64,000 bases of DNA from Gigantopelta aegis (Eukaryota > Mollusca > Gastropoda > Neomphalida > Peltospiridae): NCBI RefSeq assembly GCF_016097555.1, contig NC_054706.1:79004353-79068352 (forward strand), written 5' to 3'. This document shows positions 40,254 through 53,204 of this stretch, piece after piece. Under the pieces are notes generated by a model, which made no database searches, was not told the origin of the DNA, and saw only the letters and a program-made list of their open reading frames with translations. The stretch's first letter is position 1. Every line of letters begins with the position of its first letter. The translations under genes were made by a program, and so were the position numbers.

Positions 40254-43200
40254 CTACGAATCTGCTGTCCAGCTTCTGTCAGACTCGCCATCGTCGACCA
40301 TTTCATCAATGATCTGCATCAATGGTTTTGGTACCTGAACCTCGTAACTTGAATCCGACCCACTGGAGTCGTGATCTGACAGAGATACATCGGACTCCTC
40401 GTTCAGACCATCGGGAGTCCACGAGGTGTCACTGTCTTCGTCCAAGAAGTACGACGGAAGGGCTGGACTGCAGCGTGAATTACATGGTTTTGCTTGTCGT
40501 CGGGACGATCTCCTTGTACCTTCTCTGCTAGTTTCTGGAGGTCTATCTGAACACTGAGCTAACACCTTCTCTATTGTAAACCTCCTCAGTGAATAAGATC
40601 GAGATAGATTTGATGGACTATTTGTACTGCTAGAAACCTGCTTTGTCACATTTCCTAACATGGTAGTCTGGTCTTCATTGCTTGGGGAGTCCAAGGCATT
40701 ATTACTTTCATTTGTTTTCTGGGTACATTCGTTTGACTTTTTACCTTTAACATCACTGGAACATTTTGTTGATGAAGGCAGACAATTTGTCTTAGTGATA
40801 GATCGTGATTTTCCAGTACTAACACTTGATTGTTCAAGACTTGAGGCAGATGACTTGGCGTGCAATTCTCCAGAACAATTTAACAATGAAAGATTTTTTT
40901 CAACATTCACTTTTTTAGTATCACCAATGTTACATTCATTCTGTATAGTTAACCCTTTCACTCTTTTCGCTTTTTTTGCTTCAGTTAAATCATGATCTAT
41001 ACCTTTCTTATGTTTTCTTGGATTACTAATGGCTGGTTCAATATTTTTTGGCACAACTAGTGAATTTTTGGCAAACAATGAATTTTTTTTTTCCACAATT
41101 TATATTACTGTGTAACGGTTCTGTTGTTGAAGTTACTGTTGCGGGATGACTATTTTCAATAAGACCAGCAGTAGTTAAAACAGCAGAAATTCCTGGCAAG
41201 TTTCTATTTGTATTCACAGAATCATTATCAGAAATGTTGTTAGTGTCAGTGATAACATTTGTGACGTTTCGAGCAGATTTTTTCTTTGAATTAGAAGGCA
41301 AAACTTTCCTTGCAGACTTGTTAGAATTCTGTGAACTGGGACAATTTTTCAACAGGCAGTTTGCCAATTCTGAAAGAGAAGTTTTCAAGAATGGAAGGAC
41401 TGACTGCTGTTTTGTAGATTTTAAAGTCTCCAAATTTTGCCTGGCTCCACCAGATCCCACATTTGGTGACAGACTTGATCCTACCACTGTGCTGTTGTCA
41501 GAGGAGGAAGAACTACAACCACGTTTCTCAGACCTGTATGGTTTTTTCTCGGACCTGGAATTGTTACTGGAATTTGACTTAACATCAGATGCAGATTTCC
41601 AGTTTCTGCTATCTCTTCTTAGTGCTGACCTAAACCTTTTTTTAAAGCATTTTGATGACAGTCTGCTACCATTGGAACTGGATTCTGATGAACTTGAATC
41701 GAGTACTGTCCTTGAAATCCTTCTACGTTTATCTGGAGAACGAGATCTACGTTTTGCAGAATGTTCAGAATGGAAGGATCTGGACTTAAATTTGCTGGAA
41801 TTGTCACACTCAGACCTGCTCCTACTGGAATATTCTGACAATGACTTGGTCCTGCCAGAATACTGAGATCTGGACCTGCTTCTTGAATAATGTGACCGGT
41901 ACAGTTTTCTATGAGAAAGTCTCGATGATAGTGATCTGTTGCTGGTATTATCTGATAGATTTGAGTTTTCAGATAGCCATGACCTTCTCCTGTCAGAATC
42001 TTCCGACCTAGATCTGCTTCTTCTACGATGAGACGATCTGTACATGTTTCTGCCTGAATGTTCTGACAATCTCGATCCACTCCTGGTGTCCGATTGCCGT
42101 GATAAGCTTTTGTCACTACATTCAGATGACCGTGACCTGCTCCTATTCTTCAAAGATTGTAACCAACTCCTAACAGAATGTTGAGAGGATCTTGACCATG
42201 AATGTTCAGATGACTTAGATCTGCTTCTTGTAGAACGTTCAGACCTCTTTGATCTGCTTCTAACTGAACGTTCAGATGACTCTGATCTACTTCTAGCTGA
42301 ATGTTCATATGATTCTGATCTACTTCTAGTGGAACGTTCATATGACCTTGATTTGCTTCTGGAAAAATAATCTGATGACTGTGTGCTACAAGACATAGAT
42401 CTGCTTCTGTCACCATTTTCCGACGACTTTGTACCACTGTGAAAAGAATGTTCCAACGATCTTGACCTATCTGACTCTGCTCGACTTCTGGCATCAGATT
42501 CTGATGATACTGATCTGCTACTAACAGAGCGTTCATCTGACCGTGATCGTCTCCTTGACGTACGGTCTGATGATCTGCTAAAATAATGTCGATTCAACGA
42601 GTTCCTACTTCTTTCTGATGACCTGGATCTACTTCTTGAGTGATGGACCCTAAAAGGTGATATATAAACAGAGTGTTCAACTGGTGACGATGGATTACTT
42701 TTAAATATGGTGTGTTCAACTCCAGCAGAAGACCCAAAGGTTAGAATCGTACCTCTTGGTGCGGATGGTGCATTCCATGCTTCATTCACAGATTCCTGTG
42801 GATGGCGAGACTGTGGCACACTCTGGGCACTATTACGAAATGCTTCTTCCACAGCTGTCCCAAAACTGGTGTACACGTCAAGAAATGATCTGCCTTGACT
42901 GGTGTCCGTGTGTGGTCTTTCACTGACGAGTCGTTGATTCTGTCGCCGCCTGTGTCTGTTCGAGTTGTCACTGTTCTCCGAGGCAGAAAGCGTATCATCC
43001 TGAGAATGGCTGGTCATCACTCTGGTATTGGTAAAGCTTGGTAACACAGTGGTGCTTGTCGACACAGAAATGCTGGGTAACCCTACATCAAACACATCTC
43101 TATTCAGGGTGTTGCTCCGAGTGGTCGGAGTGAAGCTGGAGTTGAGACCGAGAGGATCTGAAGCATGGAACATAAAGGATGGGGATGCGGATGGTAACAG

Positions 43201-43436
43201 ATGAAGATGTTGGAACGGACTGTTGTCCTCTGCATTAATAGACCGGTCATCGTCGCTGTATGTGTAACTCCCACTGAGGTCTGTATGAGAGTCCCACGAC
43301 TGCCAGCTCGAGCTGCTGTCCCAAGAATCATCAAGAGCATGCCATCTCTGCTCCTCCAATTTCTTAGTCAAGTTGCTGACCTCTTCCTTGGAGGCTTTTA
43401 AAACTTTGTTTAGTTCCTCTATAGTCTTCTTGAGTC
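40254..43436 (-). CDS. RING-SR protein, large 3' exon: coiled coil, Ser/Arg-rich tail
   Basis: Acceptor TCTCTCTTCAG precedes 43436. The first two bases complete the codon split at the donor after 54732, giving CLK-G-LKKTIEELNKV. A coiled coil (LKKTIEELNKVLKASKEEVS, then NLTKKLEEQ) is followed by a Ser/Thr-rich segment and a long RS-rich domain (roughly 43,000-41,500) with repeats such as ERSTRSRSES and EHSARSRSES. A Lys-rich part with nuclear-localisation-like KKR/KRRR clusters and an acidic Ser-rich C-terminus (SWTADS, stop at 40254) follow. The frame is open except for one shift at a run of ten A on the coding strand (41083-41092): removing one A would join the 777- and 280-codon frames. 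This is probably a sequence error or length polymorphism. SR-rich tails usually place proteins in nuclear speckles. Confidence 0.85.
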
Positions 43437-43546
43437 CTGAAGAGAGAGGGAGAGAGAAACAAAATAAGGTTCATCCACAAAAATAAACTGTCTAACAATA
43501 AACCAGAACTGTCCAAGAAAAGTAAAAGTTTTTTAGGTTTTTTTAG

Positions 43547-43879
43547 CAGGGCTTGTAGATGATGGTAGTCCCACTACCATGGTTAGAGATATCAATGTTG
43601 GGCTAGTAAATAACTACTACTGTCATGCCCGACAGGTAGTGAAAAGAAGGTATTCAAATGCTACATTTAAGTCTATTTTGTAAATATGAATATCTTGCAC
43701 CCAAACCCTGCCATCTTAGTGTTTTTAATCGCTCCCTCTTTAGGTAACATATCTGATTATTACTATTAGTAAAATTGTATTAAGTAAAGTAGGGCTAGTA
43801 AATTTTTAATCATGGCTAGTAATTTTTAAAATCACAGATCCCATGGCTAGTGAATTTTGTAAAAATTCTAGAAGCCCTG
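43547..43879. mobile_element. hAT-like MITE (333 bp) in the RING-SR intron
   Basis: CAGGGCTTGTAGA at the left is mirrored by TCTAGAAGCCCTG at the right. TTTTTAG borders both sides, a 7-bp match where hAT elements make 8-bp duplications. The interior repeats short GGCTAGTAA-type motifs. Confidence 0.7.
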
Positions 43880-43889
43880 TTTTTAGTGT

Positions 43890-44685
43890 CCGACAACCCG
43901 TTATATTATGTTACATATAGACATACATCGTAGGTAAATATACAAAAATCTTTAGATTGTTATTGTATGATTTGGGAATTATCAAAAATGTATACCCGGT
44001 ACATAAATAATAAATAAAAATAGAATATATAAATAATAATGATAATAATAAATAAATAATGAGGGGAATGTAAAATGTACACTACGAAGAAGAAAAAATA
44101 ATAATAAATAAATAAATGTGCCACTCAGAACAAGCTATATTTAGCAAATAATTTTCAATTAAAACGATTGAGCCAGTGTCCATTTTTTTATTAAAAACTT
44201 CATAATTACAATTTTTATATAAGATAAACCTTTCTATTCCAAACTTGTTTCGCTATATATTTTTAACTCCACTGATATTTTTTTTTAAAATTCTGTACTT
44301 TCATACTATAAGTATAATATTTAATATTGATAGTAAACCAATTTATAAAGTTACTATGTTTATTAAATCAATCATACCGAACATAACAATATCACAGCTG
44401 AAACGGATATCAATTCCAGTTTCAGTCAATATCCAAAGTTGTATTGCTTCCCATATGTTGTTTGCCTCATTATTGTCAAAGAATAGATGTTGTAGTGTGC
44501 CAGAAGAATTGTTGCTTAAGTCACAAGCATTAGAATGTACATAATGTATCATGTGTAAAAGTGTATTTGGAGTAAGATTCTATGCACTATTGTGTATTGA
44601 AAGCATGGTAGATTTGTGTCTTTGACACCGAGAAACGTCAACGTTACACCTGGGCTACATCCCTACCCTTCAATCAGATAAAATG
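43890..44685. other. Intronic AT-rich DNA
   Basis: Contains AATAAATAAATAA-type runs (44010-44120). The minus-strand frame at 44343-44552 contains LFFDNNEANN-type text resembling a LINE C-terminal remnant (compare LFFDCVHVQN in the element at 49.5-53.2 kb), too short to call firmly. Confidence 0.45.
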
Positions 44686-44689
44686 CTAA

Positions 44690-44930
44690 AAGTTTGTTTT
44701 GTTTAACGATATCACTAGAGCATTGATTTATTATTCATTGGCTACTGGATGTCAAACAAATGGTCATTTTGACATATTATAGTCTAAGAGACCCTCTTAT
44801 GATCTTTTACATGCACAATACCACATACAGGATACCATGGCCTTTGATATACCAGTTGTGGGACAGGGATTGATCCTAGACAACTGCTCAACAACCGAGC
44901 GCTTTCCAACTGGGCTACATCCCGTCCCAG
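44690..44930 (-). mobile_element. tRNA-derived SINE in the RING-SR intron
   Basis: Minus strand: GACGGGATGTAGCCCAGTTG, GAAAGCGCTCGGTTGTTGAG, then a shortened body and the tail AATCAATGCTCTAGTGATAT. Oriented with the gene. Confidence 0.88.
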
Positions 44931-44939
44931 ATAAAATGA

Positions 44940-45265
44940 AGTGTTAATATTCAAATTACATTACTATGCATATCCATATATAACTTGGCTATGACACTTT
45001 CAAATTACATTACTATGCATATTCATATATAACTTGGCTATGACACTTTCAAATTACATTACTATGCATATTCATATATAACTTGGCTATGACACTTTCA
45101 AATTACATTACTATGCATATTCTTCAAATAATAAATAACTTGGCTATGACACTTTCAAATTACATTACTATGCATATTCTTCCAATAATAAATAACTTGG
45201 CTATGACACTTTCAAATTACATTACTATGCATATTCTTCCAATAATAAATAACTTGGCTACGACA
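44940..45265. repeat. Minisatellite, ~50-55-bp unit, six copies
   Basis: Unit with CAAATTACATTACTATGCAT, then ATTCATATATAACTTGGCTA or ATTCTTCAAATAATAAATAA, then TGACACTTT. The first three copies and the last three differ in the middle block. Confidence 0.92.
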
Positions 45266-45269
45266 CTTT

Positions 45270-46510
45270 CTGTATAACAATGCTAGAAAACTTTCAGTGT
45301 AAAATTGCTACTAAAAACTTGTTGGTTGATGATTACAATTGCATAGCACCACATATAAAAAATACTGCAATTGGAAAAGTATACCATTTACCAAAAATAC
45401 TGAATTGAAATTGCAGTGCGACATGTGATTATCTGTTTATGCTTGGATGAAATGTTTCCATTCTCAATTTTATTTTACTTTACTTATTTTTTATAAATTC
45501 ATAAACCTTTTTACATTTAGAAATCATGAAATGGAAACAAAAATGGTGAAATGGAAAACAAAAAGGACATGAAAAGCCCAGAACCTGTAGCAGAACTCGG
45601 ATTGTACACTTCTGACTTTTGTTTTTAATGTACCAGAATTTTTATTTCACTTACTGGTGTATTCAGGCTTAAAACTGGGTACACAATATGCAACAGTTGG
45701 ATGGGTATGTAAGGTCTGTAACCACTCACCATGCTAAATATTAAACCAATTTAATTTGTATGAACATTCAGGTATTTAAAATCACCCGGGACCGAAAACT
45801 AACAGAGGACTGATGTACACTGACACAACTATTCAAGTAAAGAGAACTATGGTGAAACCACGTTGGTTCATCGTTGTCTATTTTTGTGTAATTTATGGAT
45901 TAGTGCAACTAAAATATTTTAAAAAAACAATGAAAAAACAAGCATTCTGAGAGTACTGCTGGTAGCACTAAACCAAATAATTTCTGGCTGGTCAAAGTTC
46001 AAGGTGCACCGAACTTTTGATAGAGAAATTAACACCACAAGTCCTGTGATTGGTTATAAATGTGAGTGTGTTGGTTGTAAAAAAAAATAGTTTCATCTGG
46101 ACTGAAAATGTATGCAATTTTATTTCATCTAGTCCCACTGTGTCAAGTAGCCTTGTGCTTGGAACATGTATGGGGTACCTGCAAAAAAAAGTACTCAAAT
46201 TTTGTGCGAAACTAGGGGTGTTGTAAAAACATCTGGTTATACCGAAAATGAGCCATGAAAGGTACAGGGGTGCACAAATATGAAATTCCAATAGTTGCCC
46301 AGTGGGCAACCAGTAGCTGAAGTTTGGTTGCCCAACATCATCTCTTGGTTGCCCACATAGTATTTCATAAAAAGTTTTATGAATATAATTTTAAACGGTC
46401 TTTAAAATGAAACTGAAATCTAAAATGTTTTTATTATTATCATTACTTATCAGTTTAGTTTTATTTCTTTTTAAACATTATTTATCTACAGCTCATCTTC
46501 GCTTAGGCTG
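45270..46510. other. Intronic DNA, no gene seen
   Basis: A perfect 17-bp palindromic motif GTTGCCCAGTGGGCAAC lies at about 46294-46310, with related TTGCCC/GGGCAAC blocks nearby and again at 53797-53835. Otherwise AT-rich. Confidence 0.5.
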
Positions 46511-46514
46511 AAAA

Positions 46515-46795
46515 AAAGTTTGTTTTGTTTAACAACACCACTGGAGCACATTGATTAATTACTCATCGGCTATTGGATGTCAAACATTTGGTAATTCTGA
46601 CTCGTAATCATCAGAGGAAACCCGCTACATTTTTCCTAATGCAGCAAGGGATCTTTTACATGCACTTTCCCACAGACAGGAAGGCACATACCTTAGCCTT
46701 TGTCCGGTTGTTGTGCACTGGTTGGAACAAGAAAAAACCTAATCAGCTGAATGGATCCACAGAGGTGGTTCGATCTCGCTTGGGCCGTCACAGTC
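46515..46795 (-). mobile_element. tRNA-derived SINE in the RING-SR intron
   Basis: Tail AAAGTTTGTTTTGTTTAACA is at the left, body TCAGAGGAAACCCGCTACAT in the middle and a decayed head with GATCGAACCACC at the right. Same subfamily as the copy at 39030. Confidence 0.88.
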
Positions 46796-46799
46796 ATAA

Positions 46800-48365
46800 T
46801 ACTTTAATGAACTCAGGGCTTATCCAGGATAAAAAATACCTGTAGCCTTAAAAATTTCCAAATGGGATTTTTATTTGCCATAATGAAAATGTTTTAGCCA
46901 AAATTGTTTTGTGTAGTACTGTTTAGATTATTTATATATGAATATGAAAATGTATCTTTTTCAGCTAATTATGTACAAACTGGAATACATCTGAATAACA
47001 AAATTACCCCCTGATCAAAATCAAAGACAGCAATGGGGGTAGGGGCAGTTAATATATTACTTTGATTTTTCAGTGGGTGAAGGAGATATGTAGAGTTGGA
47101 AGCCAATGCCCTCTGCAAACACACCACAAATTCTAAGGCCTATGGCATCAATAAAAATCTGAGAGCCAATACTCTTCTTTTTTTAAACAGTGCTCATTAT
47201 TTCTGTAAAATAGCAATCTTTATTTTGGTTTGAACTGCTTTTAATTGTATTTTAAAGAAACCCATCTATTCCACACCCCAACAATTTCGTAATTTGCGCC
47301 ATTTTGTTGATTTCCGCATTGTGTTCAATGCTTATTGTTGATTTCAGCTTGTACAATATGTAGCCTAATAATGCTGACTTCACGTTATGACTTCTATCCA
47401 TTTAGGTCAAAAGGTTTTGATTAAAAAGATTATGAATTAAAATTTTACAGTCTTTTTAAAATATAGCTAACTTTTGCGATGTCACCTCACAGTCAACAAA
47501 TTTATATAATATTTTGTCTAACAAATATCATGATTCTTTTTAACTAATTGTATTCAGTGTACGTTTAACCACAATTTGTATAAATACTGCATGTTCCTTT
47601 CCCGCGATCACGAAATGCATGAGTGCGAAATTAACAAAAACAACGGAAATAAACAAACGAAACAGCAATTAAGTATTCATTGACGTGAACAACTATTTTG
47701 TGGTGGGGTTGTTGTTTTTTTCTCAAAAATCTACATCAAGATTTACTTGCGTGTAATCGTATTATTTAATGTCTGCAACAATGTCTTGTGATACGTGCAA
47801 CAGTCTCGGCTGACTGTCAAGCGTGACCTATATGCACACTGAGAACTGCCAACGAACATTTTCCAAACGTTTGCGAACTATGTGATTGGTTCCCGACGTG
47901 GACATTGGGTTTAATGTGAAGTGCATAAACCAGTTTAGCAGACATTTTTTTTTTTGGCTCAGTCTAGCTGAACTCGGCCCTAGCCTACTTGTCTTTGGCC
48001 CTGAACTAGCATGTATATTGAAACTGACACACAATTTCGGTCCGTTTTTATTACTTTGGCTCAAAGACTTTACAGAGTTAAAATAACACGCTACAGATTT
48101 TTCAGACTTTTCTTGCATACATGTTGCCATTAAAATTAATGACTGTGATTATTAAAATAAGCAAACATTGTTATGCTGAATTCTTTTCTTTTTTTTTCAT
48201 TTGAATATTTTATTTTCATTTTTTGTCACATTTTCACAGTATATATATATATTTTTTTATACATACATACACAGATCAAAATTAATATACTATGAAATAA
48301 AACAACAAATCTATTGCCAACACGTCATTGAACCTCGCTCAGTACTAAACACTCAACATTTTTGT
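46800..48365. other. Intronic DNA, no feature supported
   Basis: AT-rich throughout. Open frames here are short and lack splice or codon support. Confidence 0.5.
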
Positions 48366-48368
48366 ATA

Positions 48369-49336
48369 CCGTATATCTTCGCCTGTAAGTCGATCTCGGC
48401 TATAAGTCGAGTCCCTAATTTCAAGCCCTGAAAACGTATTTTTTTATTGACCCGTTTATAAGTCGACCCATGAAAAACAACTTATAAATATTGAAATATT
48501 TCTTATTTTCAGCACATGAGAACAATAATGTACAATATTTGAACAAAAGAAAATTATTTTACAAACTTCGGTTTTCACGTTTTGTACATCGCAATATAAT
48601 CAGACTATTCCAATCAAACTATCATTATTACATAGCATCAAAACGAAATATTCTCTTAGTAGAGAGTGAAAGCTGTTTGACTGTTACTGTATGGTACTGT
48701 ACAGATGGTTTTGTGCACAGACAACAACTTTATTTATAAACACTGCCAACAGATCACTACGATAAAACTGAAAGTATCACGTTTTGCCGCCATATTAATA
48801 CATGTAAGGAGGATAACTCTGGAAAGTACACTGGTTTTTGTACCAAATGATGTGTGTCCCTATTGCTCTAGATAGTGAACTGCAGAGATCAGTCTATTTT
48901 AAGGGAAAGCTCAGTAATATTCATGAAGTTAATCACCGCCAAAACATTGTTTGAACAACCATTAATGCCAGTGACCAGATTTCAAAATAAACTCAGGCAA
49001 CAGGTAGTTAGTATTGTTTACATTTTTACTATTAGTGATGACTGTTAATTTAACTAAGTGGACTGTTGTCTTGGCATGTGAGTGAGATCGTACGCCTTTT
49101 CGCATAACCAAAACCGTTCTAATGCCAAAAAAAAAAGGTTAGAAAAAAATAAATGTGTCAAATTAACATATTTGAGTATAAATACATGGCATACTTCAAC
49201 AATAAAATTTGTTAAATAATCCCCAAAACAGTAATATTTTTTGGTGAATTTTTTTTACCCTCTTATAAGTCGACCCCCCAAGTTATAAAATAATTTTTGG
49301 GTGAAAAAAATTCGACTTATAGGCGAAGATATACGG
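48369..49336. mobile_element. Tc1/mariner-superfamily non-autonomous element (968 bp)
   Basis: Inverted ends CCGTATATCTTCGCCTGTAA and CCGTATATCTTCGCCTATAA continue to about 25 bp, flanked by TA at 48367-48368 and 49337-49338. Subterminal TATAAGTCGACCC blocks also recur in inverted order (48450-48470 and 49263-49280). The interior has no intact transposase. Confidence 0.85.
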
Positions 49337-49339
49337 TAC

Positions 49340-49440
49340 ATGTATATATATGGTAATAAATACTTAAGATACTGTCAGTGATGGATGACCTAGAGATATT
49401 TATTCAAACAACTTATGGTATACACTCCATCTTTTAATAA
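49340..49440. repeat. Possible fragment of the 33186-type TTAA MITE
   Basis: CTTAAGATACTGTCAGTGAT followed by GGATGACCTAGAGATATTTA resembles the end AGGCATACTGTCACGGAT and GGTTGACCTAATTA of that family. Short and diverged, so tentative. Confidence 0.35.
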
Positions 49441-49529
49441 ATTCATTATATTTGATTTTATTGGAATACATTTTTTTTTCTAATATATAATAAGAATGTA
49501 TATGAATTTTTAATATTTTAATATCTAGT

Positions 49530-52500
49530 GATTTCTTCAGAAATTTTGAACTATATATAAATTGCTTTGCAAAAGAGCAATAATGTCAATTATGATATTG
49601 TTCTTTGAGTGGCCAAGAAGAAAACTGGTACGAGAGAAGCTAACTATAATGTCTGCCGATTCTTTTATCCATTGCTCGACTTGTTTAATTAAATTTTGGA
49701 CGTGTACACAATCAAAAAATAAATGCGTATACGTTTCAATAGACGCATTACAGAAGCTACAATTTGGGCTGCTTATCATTTTAATATTATAGAGAAACTT
49801 GTTTGTAGGGAGAATTCTTTGGATTATTCTATATTGGAACCATCTTAATTTGGTATTCTTAGATATACTGAACACATTGCTGTTGATACTTTTCCACCAA
49901 TTGTATTCTTGTTTAAAATTTTATTCTCTTCCCATTTAGATATATTTTTTGGTGGAAAAAAAGACGACTTTATATAGGTGTTATATATATGTTTTGACCC
50001 CTGTTTGTTTTGTATTATGGTATATATATATACTTAGGCCAAAATAGAAAGTCAGCTGAAAGTGGTTTGGTGGATAAAAATGGCCATGTATGTAATATTG
50101 CAGCCTTTAGCCCTTCAAATGTAGTAAATGGTGGATGAAAGCCATAAAATTCACAAAATCCATCATATTTAAATAAGTTGCCATCTGGGTCATACATATC
50201 ATGTACGTTTGTTATACCTATTATATTCCAATTTTGGTAATGAACAGTTTTGTTACCAATTTTAATTAGGGAGTTGAACCACAGTGGTTCAGAACTTACA
50301 TCATTTTCGTTAAGTTCCACTTTCTTTTTGAATAATGCTAGTATATTGAATACCTGTTTCCAGAACATATTTGTAATTTTTTTCCCACACAGTTTATGGT
50401 AATCATCTCCTATATTAGTAAATAAAATATTTTTGTTTGGGAGGTAACATCTAAGGATATGATACCATAATGAATTATGTCCATTTATCGCTCTTCTAAT
50501 CCATGTTAATTTTAAGGAATTCATAAAATATTCTAAGTTTACCATTTTTAAACCACCATTTTCTATATCCTGCATTAGCGAATTCCGAGAAATTCTATCT
50601 ATGGAACTCTTCCAAATATATGAATAAAAGATCTTGTTGATTGTTTTTATTATGCCCTTGTCTGGATTGGGAATACTGAGAATAAGGTGAACAAGTTTAG
50701 ATAGAGCCAAGGATTTGACAACGGTAATTCTACCCAGCATAGTAAGATGACGTTTAGACCAGGTATTCAGTAACTTTGAAATCTCTTCAATTTTGTCAGT
50801 ATAGTTTAATTGTACAATTTGATTTAACTGGACACTAAATTTAATTCCCAAGAAGGTAAAATTCTTTTGTGACCATTTTAAGATTTTATCTTTACATAGA
50901 TTATGAGTATTATTTGAATTTGATCCGATCCAAATAGCAATAGTTTTTTCAATATTTGGTTTCAATCCTGAGAATTTAGAAAATTGATCTATTAAATTTA
51001 ATGTGTTCCTTAGTGAAGCTTCTGTCCCATCGAGTGTTATAGCTGTATCGTCTGCATACTGCATTATTTTATATTCTCTTTTTTCTATTACTATTCCTTT
51101 AATTGACTCCTCCTTTCTAAACAAATTTCCCATGATCTCAGCACACAATATAAAAAGATACGGTGCTATTGAATCACCCTGTCTACATCCCCTCCCTACT
51201 GGAAATTTTTTTGTGAAAACACCATTTTGAATTACAGTTAACATACAGTCCTTATTTAATATATTGACCCATTTTATAATGTCCTCGCCATAGTTAAAAA
51301 AAATTAAGGTTTTGTTAATAAATCCCTAAGATACTGAATCAAAAGCTTTCTCAAAATCTACTAACAAAAGGAGTGCCGGAATATTATTTTCACTAGTGTA
51401 ATGCATCAGGTCATATAATAATCCGGTATTTTCGGCTACACACCTGCCTGCTAGGAAACCCTTTTGATTTTCATGAATTAATTTATCTATAGATTGCTTT
51501 ATTCTATTGGCTATACAGCCAAAAATGATTTTATAAGTGGTATTTAGTAAAGATATTGGTCTCCAGTTTTTTAGAACATCACGGGGTTTATTTCCTTTTG
51601 GCAACAGAGTAATAATGCCTTTTTTTTTTGTTATTGACAGCTCGCCAATTTGAAACGAATAGTTAATGCTTCGAAGTAAATATTTTCCAACGTCCTGCCA
51701 AAAGAATTTTAAAAATTCGACTGAGAACCCATCTGGCCCCGGCGTTTTATTATTTTTCATATTTTTTAATACATACAATGCCTCACTTGCTATTATTTGA
51801 CCTACATATTCGCTAACATTTTCAACTTTGGGAATATTTGTATTTCTAAAAACCTCATCTAAATCAATATCTATTAGATATTCTTCCTGTGACATATATA
51901 GTTTCGAGTAGTACGATCCGGCTTCTTCCAATATTTGATTTTGTTCAATAATAATGTCACTATCCTCACAAACAAGTTGGGTTATTGTTTTATTTACATA
52001 GTTTCTTTTTTCTAGATTTAAGAAATATTTTGATGGCTTTTCTCCGTCTTCTATCCACCTAGCTCAGCTTCTCAAAATTAAACCCTTCATATATTCTTTT
52101 CTATCTAATTCCTCCTGTTTTTTCTTTTCTTCCAACCATTCAACAAATATCTTTGATTCAGGATTTTTAACCCACTAACTTAGTTAAAAAATTAATTCAA
52201 TTTTCCAGTTGTTTTCTTTTTAATTCCTTTTCTTTTTTAAGAGCTGCACTAAAACTTATTGATATGCCCCTTATTTTTGTAAGGAGGATTTCCAAAAATA
52301 GATGGTCACTTATCATAAAGGATATAAGATATGGGTCTGCAGACAACAGGTAATTTCTATCATAGGGAAGTAAAGCATACTCCTCTATTACTGTATAAAT
52401 AACCGATTTCAAGCGTTCGACATACTGAGTATTATTTAATAGGGAGTTGTTAAATTTCCAAAAACCTTTGCCTTTAGTAAATTCAGAAAGATTTATAAAG

Positions 52501-53200
52501 ATCTCTATGGCATTATGGTCTGTTTTATACCCTGGAACAATACTAGTTTTTAAGATACAAGATAATAATTCTTCCGTTATCAGGAAAAAATCCAGCCTTG
52601 CTTTTTTTAATGGTGATTTCCTTGACCATGTATATCGTCTACTTTCTGGGTTATTTATTCTCCATGGATCACATAAATTAAATGTATTCATAATTTTTAG
52701 TATCTCATTACGGGCCTGAGGGTTATTTCTGTGTTTATAATTATAAGTATCCAACTCTTGGTCAAGTACAAGATTGAAATCCCCACAGACAATATTAAAT
52801 TCATTATCAAATTCTTCAACAGATTCAGAAACAGTTTTATAGAAATCAGGAGTGTCTTTGTTTGGGCCATATATATTTACAATAGTTATTCTGTAGAAGC
52901 TCATTTCTATTTCAATAACTAGTAAATTGCCCTTATCGTCACATTTTGTTCTACCAATTTATATTCAAAGTTAGGCTTTAAAAGAATTGCTACTCCCCTG
53001 GAGCTGCTATTAAACGAATTAGTAAGGCATTCATAACCCCATTGTGCTCTGATATATGCTTTTTGACTGTTTTCGAAATGTGTATCTTGTAAACAAAAAA
53101 TGGAAGAGTCTAGTTTTCTAAGATAATTAAAAACATCTCTACGTGTATCCAGGTCACAAAGTCCCTGACAATTGATTGAAAGAATTTTAAGAGCCATGGC
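49530..53200 (-). pseudogene. L1/Tx1-type LINE ORF2, near full length but broken
   Basis: On the minus strand, an AP-endonuclease starts MALKILSINCQGL (53197) and continues with RGVAILL, NIYGPN, GDFNLVLD, SRRYTW and TDHNAIEIF. RT follows: PGPDGFSVEFLKFFW, NWRPISLLN, QKGFLAGR, FEKAFDSV, GCRQGDSIAPYLF and the catalytic QYADDTAI. A C-terminal CSFCNASIETYTHLFFDC knuckle ends near 49650. Breaks: a frameshift near 52930; a TGA in place of an Arg codon near 52063; a TAG at 51326-51328 where Trp is expected; and a frameshift in a (TA)n stretch near 50020. No ORF1 is seen upstream, so it is probably 5' truncated. The element is silent debris in the RING-SR intron, in the same orientation as the gene. 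Confidence 0.93.
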
Positions 53201-53204
53201 TAAC

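Noticed and set aside
41234..41866. 210-codon plus-strand frame opposite the SR exon
   Set aside because: Antisense shadow of the Ser/Arg/Lys-rich coding strand; its Leu/Glu-rich composition is the mirror of the SR codons.
42150..42536. 128- and 165-codon minus-strand frames inside the SR exon
   Set aside because: Same strand but alternative frame of the same repetitive DNA; the RS frame continues through both.
8144..46795. tRNA-like heads with A- and B-box-like sequences as tRNA genes
   Set aside because: They are repeated, imperfect, and fused to a common SINE body and tail, with no proper cloverleaf acceptor stem apparent.
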